Below, one piece after another: positions 14,749 to 20,656 of a stretch of DNA of 20,656 nucleotides. The notes under the pieces were generated by a model. That model did no database searches. It was not told the DNA's origin and saw only the letters and a list, made by a program, of their open reading frames with translations. The position numbers were made by a program, and so were the translations under genes. Where the stretch lies: the NCBI GenBank assembly GCA_964543235.1, contig CAZIXE010000069.1, forward strand, positions 1 to 20,656. Direction: 5' to 3'. The stretch comes from JANMMJ01 sp964543235. Its GTDB lineage: Bacteria > Pseudomonadota > Alphaproteobacteria > Rhizobiales > Aestuariivirgaceae. Positions within the stretch are counted from its first letter, which is position 1; every line of letters begins with the position of its first letter.

Positions 14749-15219
14749 ATGGACCGGCCGAACCGCATTCCCTGGCCGCCTTTGCTCTATGCCGCGGCGG
14801 TTGCGGCGGCTCTTGGCCTGCATTGGCTGCTGCCGCTGCCTTGGCCGCCACAGCCGGCGCGGCTGATTCTTGCCGCCATCGGATTTTGCTTCATATGCGC
14901 GGCGATTGCCCTCGATCTTGCGGCCTTCGCCCTGTTCCGCCGGCACCGCACCACCATCCAGCCGCATCGTGCTGCCTCGGCCCTGATCACCGAAGGCCCC
15001 TACGCGAAATCCCGCAATCCGATCTATCTGGGCAACACGCTGCTGGTCGCCGGGGCAGGGCTCCTGTTCGGACTGGCGTGGTTCATTCCGGCGGCGGTCG
15101 CAGCCGCCTTTGCCGTGCAGAAACTGGCGATCGAGCGCGAGGAGCGCCATCTTGCCGCGAAATTCGGCGAGGCCTGGCGGGACTACGCGGCGAAGACGCC
15201 GCGCTGGCTGCTGTTCTGA
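14749..15219 (+). CDS. Isoprenylcysteine/phospholipid methyltransferase-like membrane protein
   Basis: A 156-residue membrane protein of the ICMT/PEMT type. Hydrophobic segments are at about 8-22, 34-60, and 95-120. The conserved catalytic C-terminal block is clear: ITEGPYAKSRNPIYLGNTLL, and after the last membrane pair EREERHLAAKFGEAWRDYAAKTPRWL. Family members methylate lipids or protein isoprenylcysteine with S-adenosylmethionine; the bacterial short forms mostly have no known substrate. The open frame continues far upstream, but the ATG at 14749 begins just before the first membrane segment, and the upstream codons are antisense to the DUF922 gene. Confidence 0.85.
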   Translation: MDRPNRIPWPPLLYAAAVAAALGLHWLLPLPWPPQPARLILAAIGFCFICAAIALDLAAFALFRRHRTTIQPHRAASALITEGPYAKSRNPIYLGNTLLVAGAGLLFGLAWFIPAAVAAAFAVQKLAIEREERHLAAKFGEAWRDYAAKTPRWLLF

Positions 15220-15223
15220 ACTG

Positions 15224-15397
15224 TCAGCCGGCGAGCCGGAGCTCCCGCGCGACGGCCGTGAGGCAGGCGATGCCGTCCGCCGGGACGACCACATTGTCCT
15301 CGATCCTGATCCCCGTTTCGCCCTCGCGGTAAAGGCCGGGCGCGATGGTGAATACTATGCCGGGCACCCGCACTGGCACGTCCAATGGCGGTGCAGG
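15224..15397 (-). pseudogene. Remnant of M24 (Xaa-Pro) peptidase, C-terminal end only
   Basis: The last 45 residues before the stop read VPGIVFTIAPGLYREGETGIRIEDNVVV and end ACLTAVARELRLAG. This is the C-terminal signature of Xaa-Pro aminopeptidase/prolidase enzymes, including the two metal-ligand glutamates expected in the P-G-L-Y and RIED segments. Upstream in the same frame the similarity stops at about 15397 and the sequence becomes low-complexity Arg/Ser. The rest of the enzyme (about 350 residues) is absent; another intact gene lies immediately upstream. It is best read as a decayed fragment. Confidence 0.6.
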
Positions 15398-15447
15398 AAA
15401 TGCACCGTGGCTACCACATGATCGGTTTCGCTGATCTGGAAATCTGC

Positions 15448-16128
15448 TCAGGAGCTGTCGAGTTCGAGCCCGCAGGCGAGCTCGTGGCATTCGGCCAGCA
15501 CCCGGTCGACCTCGCGGGTCGGGGTCCGGCGATAGCCTGGCGGCCGGCCGAGCCGCAGCGGCGATTTCACGGGCAAGCCCGCGGCCCTGGCCCGCCTGGC
15601 CTGCAGCCGCACGAGCCGCCGCGCGTGGGCCGGCAGATCGTCGAGCGCCGCCTGCAGGGCCTCGATCCTGAGGAGAAGGCGGCGGGCGTCGATGCGGCCG
15701 TCAGCGGCCGGCGGCGCGGGCACTGCGGGCCCAGGGCTCGGCCAGAATGCCGCGATCCGGGGATCGGGGCCGAAGAAGTGAATGCGGGGAATGCCGCCCT
15801 GGGCCGCAGCGCGGCGCCGGAGCGCCAGGCGCCGCGGCGGATCGAAGAGTTGAAAGGCAAGGCGCTGGCGCCGCCCGCCCGGCCCCATGGGCAATTGAGG
15901 CATGGCACGGACGGGCGCGGGTTTCACCACAACATCCCGCGCCACGATGACGATCAGCCGCCGCAGCGCCGATTCGGCGGGACGCAGCACGCCGAGCACG
16001 GCGCGGTGCAGCGGCCGCGACATCCTTGTCATCATGGTCCCGCCGGCCTGCTCCAGCATCATGACGATGGTGGCGACGATGCCCCTGAGGGCTTCCCTGT
16101 TGCGCTCGACGGCCTTTGCCCAATCCAT
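15448..16128 (-). CDS. Conserved hypothetical protein
   Basis: A 226-residue basic protein. The first half has a helical, moderately hydrophobic start (MDWAKAVERNREALRGIVATIVMML) that could lie along or in the membrane, and a LHRAVLGVLRPAESALRRLIVIVA segment; the second half is Arg/Ala/Pro-rich. Similar proteins of unknown function are common in Rhizobiales, as I recall. The ATG at 16128 fits this N-terminus, and a promoter with an exact TTGACA lies upstream. The family has no known function. Confidence 0.72.
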   Translation of the reverse strand: MDWAKAVERNREALRGIVATIVMMLEQAGGTMMTRMSRPLHRAVLGVLRPAESALRRLIVIVARDVVVKPAPVRAMPQLPMGPGGRRQRLAFQLFDPPRRLALRRRAAAQGGIPRIHFFGPDPRIAAFWPSPGPAVPAPPAADGRIDARRLLLRIEALQAALDDLPAHARRLVRLQARRARAAGLPVKSPLRLGRPPGYRRTPTREVDRVLAECHELACGLELDSS

Positions 16129-16162
16129 GGCAGCGTCCTGTGTCTGCTAAGAACAAAGCAGG

Positions 16163-16190
16163 AACTTACCAGATAGGAATAATCTGTCAA
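16163..16190 (-). promoter_or_regulatory. Candidate sigma-70 promoter for the gene at 16128
   Basis: Read on the minus strand, TTGACA (16190-16185) is an exact -35 box. A TAAGTT follows at 16168-16163 after 16 bases, a weak -10. The ATG is about 35 bases further on. A 7-bp inverted repeat, CAAGGGG/CCCCTTG (16188-16194 and 16220-16226), overlaps the -35 box and could be an operator. Confidence 0.4.
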
Positions 16191-16326
16191 GGGGCTGATC
16201 GGGGCCGAGTGCAAACACCCCCCTTGGGCTCGTGACAAAGTGCGGGCGAGGCAAACCATCCGGCAACATTGTTCCGGCATGCTCTCCGGGTCATGTGAAA
16301 GCACGACAGGGGGTCCTCTCCGGTAT

Positions 16327-16626
16327 CTACTGACGCTCCAGCAAGAATGACCAGAGGCCGCTTCTCCCCATACCGAGCAGCGGCCGGTAGGCGATCGTGT
16401 CCCTCTCGGCATTGCCGGTGACGGGACCGATATTGCGGGCGGGACCGATAAACGCGAGCGGCTGTGCGCTCTCGGCCTTTAACAGGTAGCCGTAAGTCTC
16501 CTGCTCGGGGTTCACGGACCGGGCCCCGATATAGACCGGACAGATCATGGGTGAACCCGCCATGGCGGCGCCTGAGAGTGTCGAGATGGCGGCGAGCGCG
16601 ATTGTCGCCAATGTCAGCTTTGCCAT
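16327..16626 (-). CDS. Small secreted protein, unknown
   Basis: A 99-residue protein with a signal peptide (MAKLTLATIALAAISTLSGAAMA, cleavage about 23). The mature part begins GSPMICPVYIGARSV and has a single cysteine, with no domain I recognise. CAGGAG lies 9 bases before the ATG. It is transcribed divergently from the winged-helix/TPR regulator at 16775, which might control it. Confidence 0.7.
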   Translation of the reverse strand: MAKLTLATIALAAISTLSGAAMAGSPMICPVYIGARSVNPEQETYGYLLKAESAQPLAFIGPARNIGPVTGNAERDTIAYRPLLGMGRSGLWSFLLERQ

Positions 16627-16774
16627 AGCAATAACTCCTGGGATGGTGCGTTGTCAGGCGGCGGACCCGGTTCGCGCCGGTCCGCCAGGGTAAAGCTTGC
16701 GCGCACCGGCGGCGTTAGTCCTGAAACTGCTCCAAAATGATCCCAAAATTTCTCCGAAGGTGCTACGTTAGGTC
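16627..16774. promoter_or_regulatory. Divergent intergenic region before regulator gene
   Basis: This 148-base gap lies between the small secreted protein gene and the winged-helix/TPR regulator. Its right end is AT-rich with a short direct repeat (CCAAAAT at about 16732 and 16743). These features suit a regulatory site, but no defined promoter was found. Confidence 0.35.
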
Positions 16775-18304
16775 ATGGCGCGTGAACGCTTTGCATTCGG
16801 TCCGTTCCTGCTCGATACCGGCCGCGGCACATTGCTCGAGCGGGGCCAGCCTGTCGCCATCGGGAGCAAGGCGCTGGCCCTGCTGCGGGCATTGGTGGAA
16901 GCGCGTGGACAGGTTGTGGCCAAGTCCGCCTTGATGGACGCGGCGTGGCCGGACACTAGCGTCGCGGAAAGCAGTCTTACGGTCCAGATCGCCGCGCTTC
17001 GCAGACGGCTTTGCGTTTCCTCCGGCGGTGAAGACTGGATCGCGACATTCCCGCGGCTCGGCTATCGCTTTGCCGGCTCGCTGAGCGTCGAAGCGGACGA
17101 GCCCCGAGCCACCAACACTCAGACACCCGTTCCCGGGAAGGATCTGTCGATCGCCGTCCTGCCGTTTGCGAGTCTGAGCACCGATCCGGAGCACGAGTTT
17201 TTCACTGACGGACTGACCGACGACATCATTACCGACCTCTCGAACGTGCCGGATTTCTTTGTCATCGCCCGCGATTCCACCTTTGCCTACAAGGGCAAGC
17301 CGACCGATGTGCGCCAGATTGCGGAGGCTCTTGGCGTGAAATACATCCTCGAAGGCAGCGCAAGGCGGTCGGCCGAGCGGTTGCGCATCAATGTTCAGCT
17401 GGTCGATGCGGCTGGCGGCGGCAATCATGTCTGGGCGGAACGCTTCGACCGCGATCTCGTGGACATCTTTCTCGTGCAGGATGAAATTGCCCGCCGGGTG
17501 GTTGAGGCCATCACCGGCAGGCTTGCGGCCTTCCCAGCCGTCGAGCGCTACCGGCCCTCCAGCCTTGAGGCTTACGATCTGTGTGTGCGGGCGCGAAGCT
17601 TTTGGGCGTATGACAAGCCGTCAACCCAGATTGCCCAATCATTGCTCGAACGTGCCATCGCACTTGATCCCGGCTATTGCGAAGCCCACTGGCGCCTGGC
17701 CGTAGCCCTCACACATAACTGGCTGCATTGGGGAGAGCCGGAGGAGCCGAACCGCCCGCAAGCCGTGGCCCATGCCCGGCGCGCGGTGGAGCTTGATCCA
17801 AACGATTCTGGCGCCCACTCGGCTCTCGGATTTGTCCTGTCCTACGAGCGCCGCCTGCACGAAGCGGAGGCGCACTGCGAAACCGCCATTCGCTTGAACC
17901 CCAATGATGCCTATGCCTTCGCTGAACTTGGCGATCTGAAAACCCTCATGGGAGAGCCGCAGCAAGCCGTTCAATGCGCCGAGCGGGCCCTGCGCCTCAA
18001 TCCCCACCCGCCCCAGTGCTTCTATTGGAACCTGGGCTTCGCCCAGTTTGCCAACGGCCAGTATGACGACGCGGTGCGGACCTTGCGCCGGGAGGAAACC
18101 CATAGAACGCCTACGCGGCGCATTCTTGCCGCGGCTCTGGCCCGCTTGGGCCGCGTTCAGGAGGCCCGGGAAGAAGCCAGACTCTTCCTTTCGACCAGCC
18201 CCCATTGGCGGATCAGCAAATGGGTGGAAAGCCAGCCATTCACCAACCCGAAGGATGCGCAGGCCTGGATTGATGCCTACCGCCTTGCGGGGCTGCCGGA
18301 CTGA
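16775..18304 (+). CDS. Winged-helix (OmpR/CadC-type) regulator with TPR repeats
   Basis: A 509-residue regulator. Residues about 1-100 form an OmpR-type winged helix-turn-helix (FAFGPFLLDTGRGTLLERG at the start, SSLTVQIAALRRRL recognition helix, RLGYRFAG wing). A FlgO/adenylate-cyclase-like domain follows at about 125-250, with SIAVLPFASLSTDPEHEFF and ILEGSARRSAERLRINVQL. The C-terminal half holds TPR-type repeats (about 270-450, including ALDPGYCEAHWRLA and RLNPNDAYAFAELGDL). No membrane segment is visible, so it is probably cytoplasmic, unlike CadC. The signal it senses is unknown. The ATG at 16775 starts the helix-turn-helix domain properly. It is divergent from the small secreted protein. 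Confidence 0.9.
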   Translation: MARERFAFGPFLLDTGRGTLLERGQPVAIGSKALALLRALVEARGQVVAKSALMDAAWPDTSVAESSLTVQIAALRRRLCVSSGGEDWIATFPRLGYRFAGSLSVEADEPRATNTQTPVPGKDLSIAVLPFASLSTDPEHEFFTDGLTDDIITDLSNVPDFFVIARDSTFAYKGKPTDVRQIAEALGVKYILEGSARRSAERLRINVQLVDAAGGGNHVWAERFDRDLVDIFLVQDEIARRVVEAITGRLAAFPAVERYRPSSLEAYDLCVRARSFWAYDKPSTQIAQSLLERAIALDPGYCEAHWRLAVALTHNWLHWGEPEEPNRPQAVAHARRAVELDPNDSGAHSALGFVLSYERRLHEAEAHCETAIRLNPNDAYAFAELGDLKTLMGEPQQAVQCAERALRLNPHPPQCFYWNLGFAQFANGQYDDAVRTLRREETHRTPTRRILAAALARLGRVQEAREEARLFLSTSPHWRISKWVESQPFTNPKDAQAWIDAYRLAGLPD

Positions 18305-18375
18305 CCGCCACCCGCCGCCTTGCCGATGACGTTCCCGATGGGAGGGACAGTGTCGAACTCGTCCCCTCCCTGCGG

Positions 18376-18393
18376 AACCGTCTGAGGACGGTT
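18376..18393 (-). terminator. Short hairpin at the end of the TPR-like small protein gene
   Basis: A perfect 7-bp stem (AACCGTC 18376-18382, GACGGTT 18387-18393) with a 4-base loop overlaps the stop codon of the minus-strand gene and lies in the gap after the convergent regulator. There is no T-run, so terminator activity is uncertain. Confidence 0.35.
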
Positions 18394-18631
18394 ACTGCCC
18401 GAGCAGCGCCAGCGCCTCGTTCAGCGTGGCAACCGAAGCCGCGTGATCGCCGCTTTCATGCTCGGCCTTGCCCTTGTTGTAGAGCTCGGTGACCTTGGCC
18501 CTGGTGGCGTCATCGGCCGAGGTCGTCTGCATGGCCGCGTCGATCTTGGCCATGATGGCCGGGCACTGGCCGGCATAGGCAGGGATGGCGAGCCCGAACG
18601 TCACGATGCTGGCGAGAACGATCTTCTTCAT
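18392..18631 (-). CDS. Small exported helical protein
   Basis: A 79-residue protein with a signal peptide (MKKIVLASIVTFGLAIPAYA, cleavage about 20) and a mature helical part of about 59 residues. It ends in a TPR-like pair of helices (KVTELYNKGKAEHESGDHAA and ASVATLNEALALLGQ). AAGGAGA precedes the ATG by 7 bases. It probably resides in the periplasm. The function is unknown; similar short proteins are common in Rhizobiales. Confidence 0.85.
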   Translation of the reverse strand: MKKIVLASIVTFGLAIPAYAGQCPAIMAKIDAAMQTTSADDATRAKVTELYNKGKAEHESGDHAASVATLNEALALLGQ

Positions 18632-18763
18632 GTGCAGGTCTCCTTGTCGATGGCCACAGCCCCCTTGGACAATACGTCTGCATCGCCTGCCTATTCCACG
18701 AATCGGGCCGCTTCATGCCGGGATCGGGGCAGGCTATCTTCACGCCACCGCAGCAAGGACACC

Positions 18764-19072
18764 ATGCGCACCCTGACCGAACAATCCTTTTCCGGCGATG
18801 CCCCGCCGGAACCGCTCTCGCCACCCCTGCAGGCGCTGTGGTGGCTGCGGAAGGGCGGCTTTGCCGTGGGGCCCGAATGGCACCGCGCCCATGCGCTCTG
18901 CCAAGCGGCCGAGGGCGACTATGCCCATGACCTCGTCCATGCGCTCGTCCACTGGATCGAGGGCGACAGCGTCAATGCCGGCTACTGGTACCGCCGGGTT
19001 GGCGAAACACGCGCCGCGACCATCGAGCAGGAATGGCAGCGGATTGCCGGGAAGCTCGTGAAGGCGGAGTAG
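18764..19072 (+). CDS. Conserved hypothetical protein
   Basis: A 102-residue soluble protein rich in Trp and His (WWLRKGGF, EWHRAHALCQ, HALVHWIEGD, YWYRRVG). The ATG at 18764 has AAGGA 7 bases upstream; the frame extends to 18443, but that part is antisense to the neighbouring small gene. No domain with known function is recognised. The many Trp and His residues suggest a helical bundle or ligand-binding role, but this is only an impression. Confidence 0.75.
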   Translation: MRTLTEQSFSGDAPPEPLSPPLQALWWLRKGGFAVGPEWHRAHALCQAAEGDYAHDLVHALVHWIEGDSVNAGYWYRRVGETRAATIEQEWQRIAGKLVKAE

Positions 19073-19075
19073 GGG

Positions 19076-19250
19076 CCCTCACCCGCCCTGCGGGCACCCT
19101 CTCCCATGCTTCGCACGGGAGAGGGGAAAACTCCCCATCTCCCTTCTCCCATTCGCTGAAACGCGAACGGGCGAAGGCACAGAACTGCGAGATTGTCGCC
19201 TTCTCCCGTGCGGAGCATGGGAGAAGGTCCGCGGAACGCGGGGATGAGGG
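19076..19250. repeat. Long inverted palindromic intergenic element
   Basis: Two inverted copies of about 50 bases face each other. The cores, 19100-19122 and 19202-19224, are 23-base arms with a single mismatch; each core is itself a hairpin (CTCCC with GGGAG). A third hairpin sits between them (TTCGC/GCGAA at about 19159). It fills the whole gap between the gene at 18764 and the end of the ASKHA gene. It resembles dispersed repeats of Rhizobiales and may also serve as a terminator for both convergent genes. Confidence 0.7.
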
Positions 19251-19253
19251 CTC

Positions 19254-20656
19254 TCACCCCCTCCGCCTTCGCCGCCGCTCGCCGCCCGAATCATCCGTCG
19301 TCTGAATATCCTTGTGCGGCGGCAGCGTGACGGCGCGCGCCAGGTTGGGGAAGGGGGCCGTCTTGTGCGGGATCGCCATGGCCCCGACGAAATGCTGCTG
19401 GAATTTCGGCTCGACCGCCGTCTCGATCTTCTCGATCCGCCGCACCACCGCCTCGATCTCGTCGCGCGCTTTTGAATTGAGCAGCGCGATCCTGGCGCCC
19501 GTGCCCGCCGCATTGCCGGCCGACTGCACCTTCTCCAGCGGGCAATCGGGAATGAGGCCGAGGATCATGGCATACTTGACGTCGATGTGGCTGCCGAAGG
19601 CGCCGGCCAGCCTGATCTTCTCCACCGTCTCGATGCCGAGCTTGTCCATGAGCAGCCTGACCCCCGCATAGAGCGCGGCCTTGGCGAGCTGGATGGCGCG
19701 CACATCGTTCTGGGTGATGGCGAGGAACGGCTCGCCCGCCCTGACCACATAGGTGAAGGTGCGGCCCGTGGCCCGGATGCGGTGGCTCCTCTCACGCAGG
19801 GCGCCGTCGATCAGCCCGTCCTGGTTGATGATGCCGGCGAGATACATCTCCGCGATCACCTCGATGATCCCGGAGCCGCAGATGCCGGTGACGCCGGTCT
19901 GTGCTACCGCCGCATCGAAGCCCGGCTCATCCGACCACGGATCGACGCCGATCACCTTGTAGCGGGGCTCGAGCGTTTGGGGATCGATGCGGATGCGCTC
20001 GATGGCCCCTGGCGCGGCGCGCTGGCCGCAGGAAATCTGCGCGCCCTCGAAGGCCGGGCCCGTCGGCGAGGAGCAGGCGAGCAACCGCTCGTGCGAGCCC
20101 AGCACGATCTCGGCATTGGTGCCGACATCGACCGCCAGCATGATCTGCTCGGAGACATGCGGCGCTTCCGACAGCACCACCCCCGCCGTGTCGGCGCCGA
20201 CATGGCCGGCGATGCATGGCAGTACATAGGCATAAGCGCCCGGATTGAGCCTGAGCTCGAGATCGCGTGCCGGCAGGGTCAGCGGCAGGCCGGTGGCGAG
20301 CGCGAAGGGCGCACCGCCCAGTTCTGTGGGATCGATGCCGAGGAACAGATGGTGCATGACCGGATTGCCGACCAGCACCACTTCGAGAATGTCGGAAAGC
20401 GCGATGCCGGCCTGCTCCGCCACCTGCTGGCTGAGCGTGTTGAGGGCGTCACGCACGGCGCGAGTCATCTCCATTTCGCCGCCCGGATTCATCATCACAT
20501 AGGAGACGCGGCTCATGAGGTCCTCGCCGAAGCGGATTTGCGGGTTCATCAGCCCCGCCGAGGCGGCGACGGCGCCGGTCGAAAGATCGGTCAGGTGGGC
20601 GGCGATGGTGGTCGAGCCGACATCGATGGCCAGCCCGAAGGCCCGGTCATGGAAGC
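19254..20656 (-). CDS. ASKHA-domain corrinoid reactivation protein (RACo/RamA-like), 5' end outside window
   Basis: The last 466 residues are present. The phosphate-binding strand of an ASKHA ATPase is visible near the window edge (LAIDVGSTTIAAHL, read from 20656 inward), followed by the DUF4445 family blocks VLVGNPVMHHLFLGIDP, AGHVGADTAGVVL, a second ATPase motif AVDVGTNAEIVLG, CSSPTGPAFEGAQISCGQRA, TGICGSGIIEVIAEM, QNDVRAIQLAKAALYAG and LAGAFGSHIDVKYAMILGLIP. These proteins use ATP to reduce the inactive Co(II) form of corrinoid proteins; a 2Fe-2S ferredoxin domain usually lies N-terminal to the part seen here and must be off-window. The C-terminus is an Arg-rich tail. It fits the mttB genes of this window functionally, though no corrinoid protein is encoded here. 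Confidence 0.93.
   Translation of the reverse strand, partial: FHDRAFGLAIDVGSTTIAAHLTDLSTGAVAASAGLMNPQIRFGEDLMSRVSYVMMNPGGEMEMTRAVRDALNTLSQQVAEQAGIALSDILEVVLVGNPVMHHLFLGIDPTELGGAPFALATGLPLTLPARDLELRLNPGAYAYVLPCIAGHVGADTAGVVLSEAPHVSEQIMLAVDVGTNAEIVLGSHERLLACSSPTGPAFEGAQISCGQRAAPGAIERIRIDPQTLEPRYKVIGVDPWSDEPGFDAAVAQTGVTGICGSGIIEVIAEMYLAGIINQDGLIDGALRERSHRIRATGRTFTYVVRAGEPFLAITQNDVRAIQLAKAALYAGVRLLMDKLGIETVEKIRLAGAFGSHIDVKYAMILGLIPDCPLEKVQSAGNAAGTGARIALLNSKARDEIEAVVRRIEKIETAVEPKFQQHFVGAMAIPHKTAPFPNLARAVTLPPHKDIQTTDDSGGERRRRRRG

Overview
The window looks like chromosomal DNA from a high-GC alphaproteobacterium, most likely Rhizobiales (Hyphomicrobiales). The basis is strong GC bias at third codon positions, the protein families present (GFA, DUF1638, LemA/M48 pair, DUF922, TauE/SafE, winged-helix/TPR regulators) and palindromic intergenic elements typical of that group. 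No rRNA, tRNA, CRISPR array, insertion sequence or phage gene was seen.

Left part (1-6101): a possible gene tail (1-125) and a hairpin-rich leader precede a two-gene unit, a Cys-rich protein of unknown function and a DUF1638 protein. A leftward run follows, in transcription order: a diverged MttB-family methyltransferase, a small 4Fe-4S protein, LemA, an HtpX-like M48 protease and a GFA-family protein. The two runs converge on a strong hairpin at 1747-1792.

Centre (6102-13302): the most interesting part. A GcvA-like LysR regulator is the first gene of a very tight rightward operon: lysR, mttB-like, psuK-like, psuG-like, mttB-like. The junctions are 3 bp, 0 bp, a 4-bp overlap and a 4-bp overlap. 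PsuK and PsuG normally phosphorylate pseudouridine and split pseudouridine 5'-phosphate into uracil and ribose 5-phosphate. All four catalytic residues known from E. coli PsuG are present. MttB-family proteins move methyl groups from (usually quaternary) amines to a corrinoid protein. Placing a pseudouridine pathway between two paralogous non-pyrrolysine MttB genes suggests an undescribed route that demethylates a methylated C-nucleoside or a related N-methylated riboside and then cleaves its glycosidic bond. A divergent third mttB shares the control region, which holds two adjacent dyads. A TauE/SafE permease lies downstream.

Right part (13303-20656): mostly small exported or hypothetical proteins, a DUF922 putative protease, an ICMT/PEMT-like membrane methyltransferase, a remnant of an M24 peptidase, a winged-helix/TPR regulator, two palindromic intergenic elements and one textbook terminator. 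The window ends inside an ASKHA-domain (RACo/RamA-like) protein, the ATP-dependent reactivator of corrinoid methyltransferase systems. The DUF1638 gene, three mttB genes and the RACo-like gene therefore form a dispersed corrinoid methyl-transfer locus. No corrinoid-binding protein and no methyl-corrinoid:tetrahydrofolate methyltransferase is encoded in the window, so these must lie outside it.
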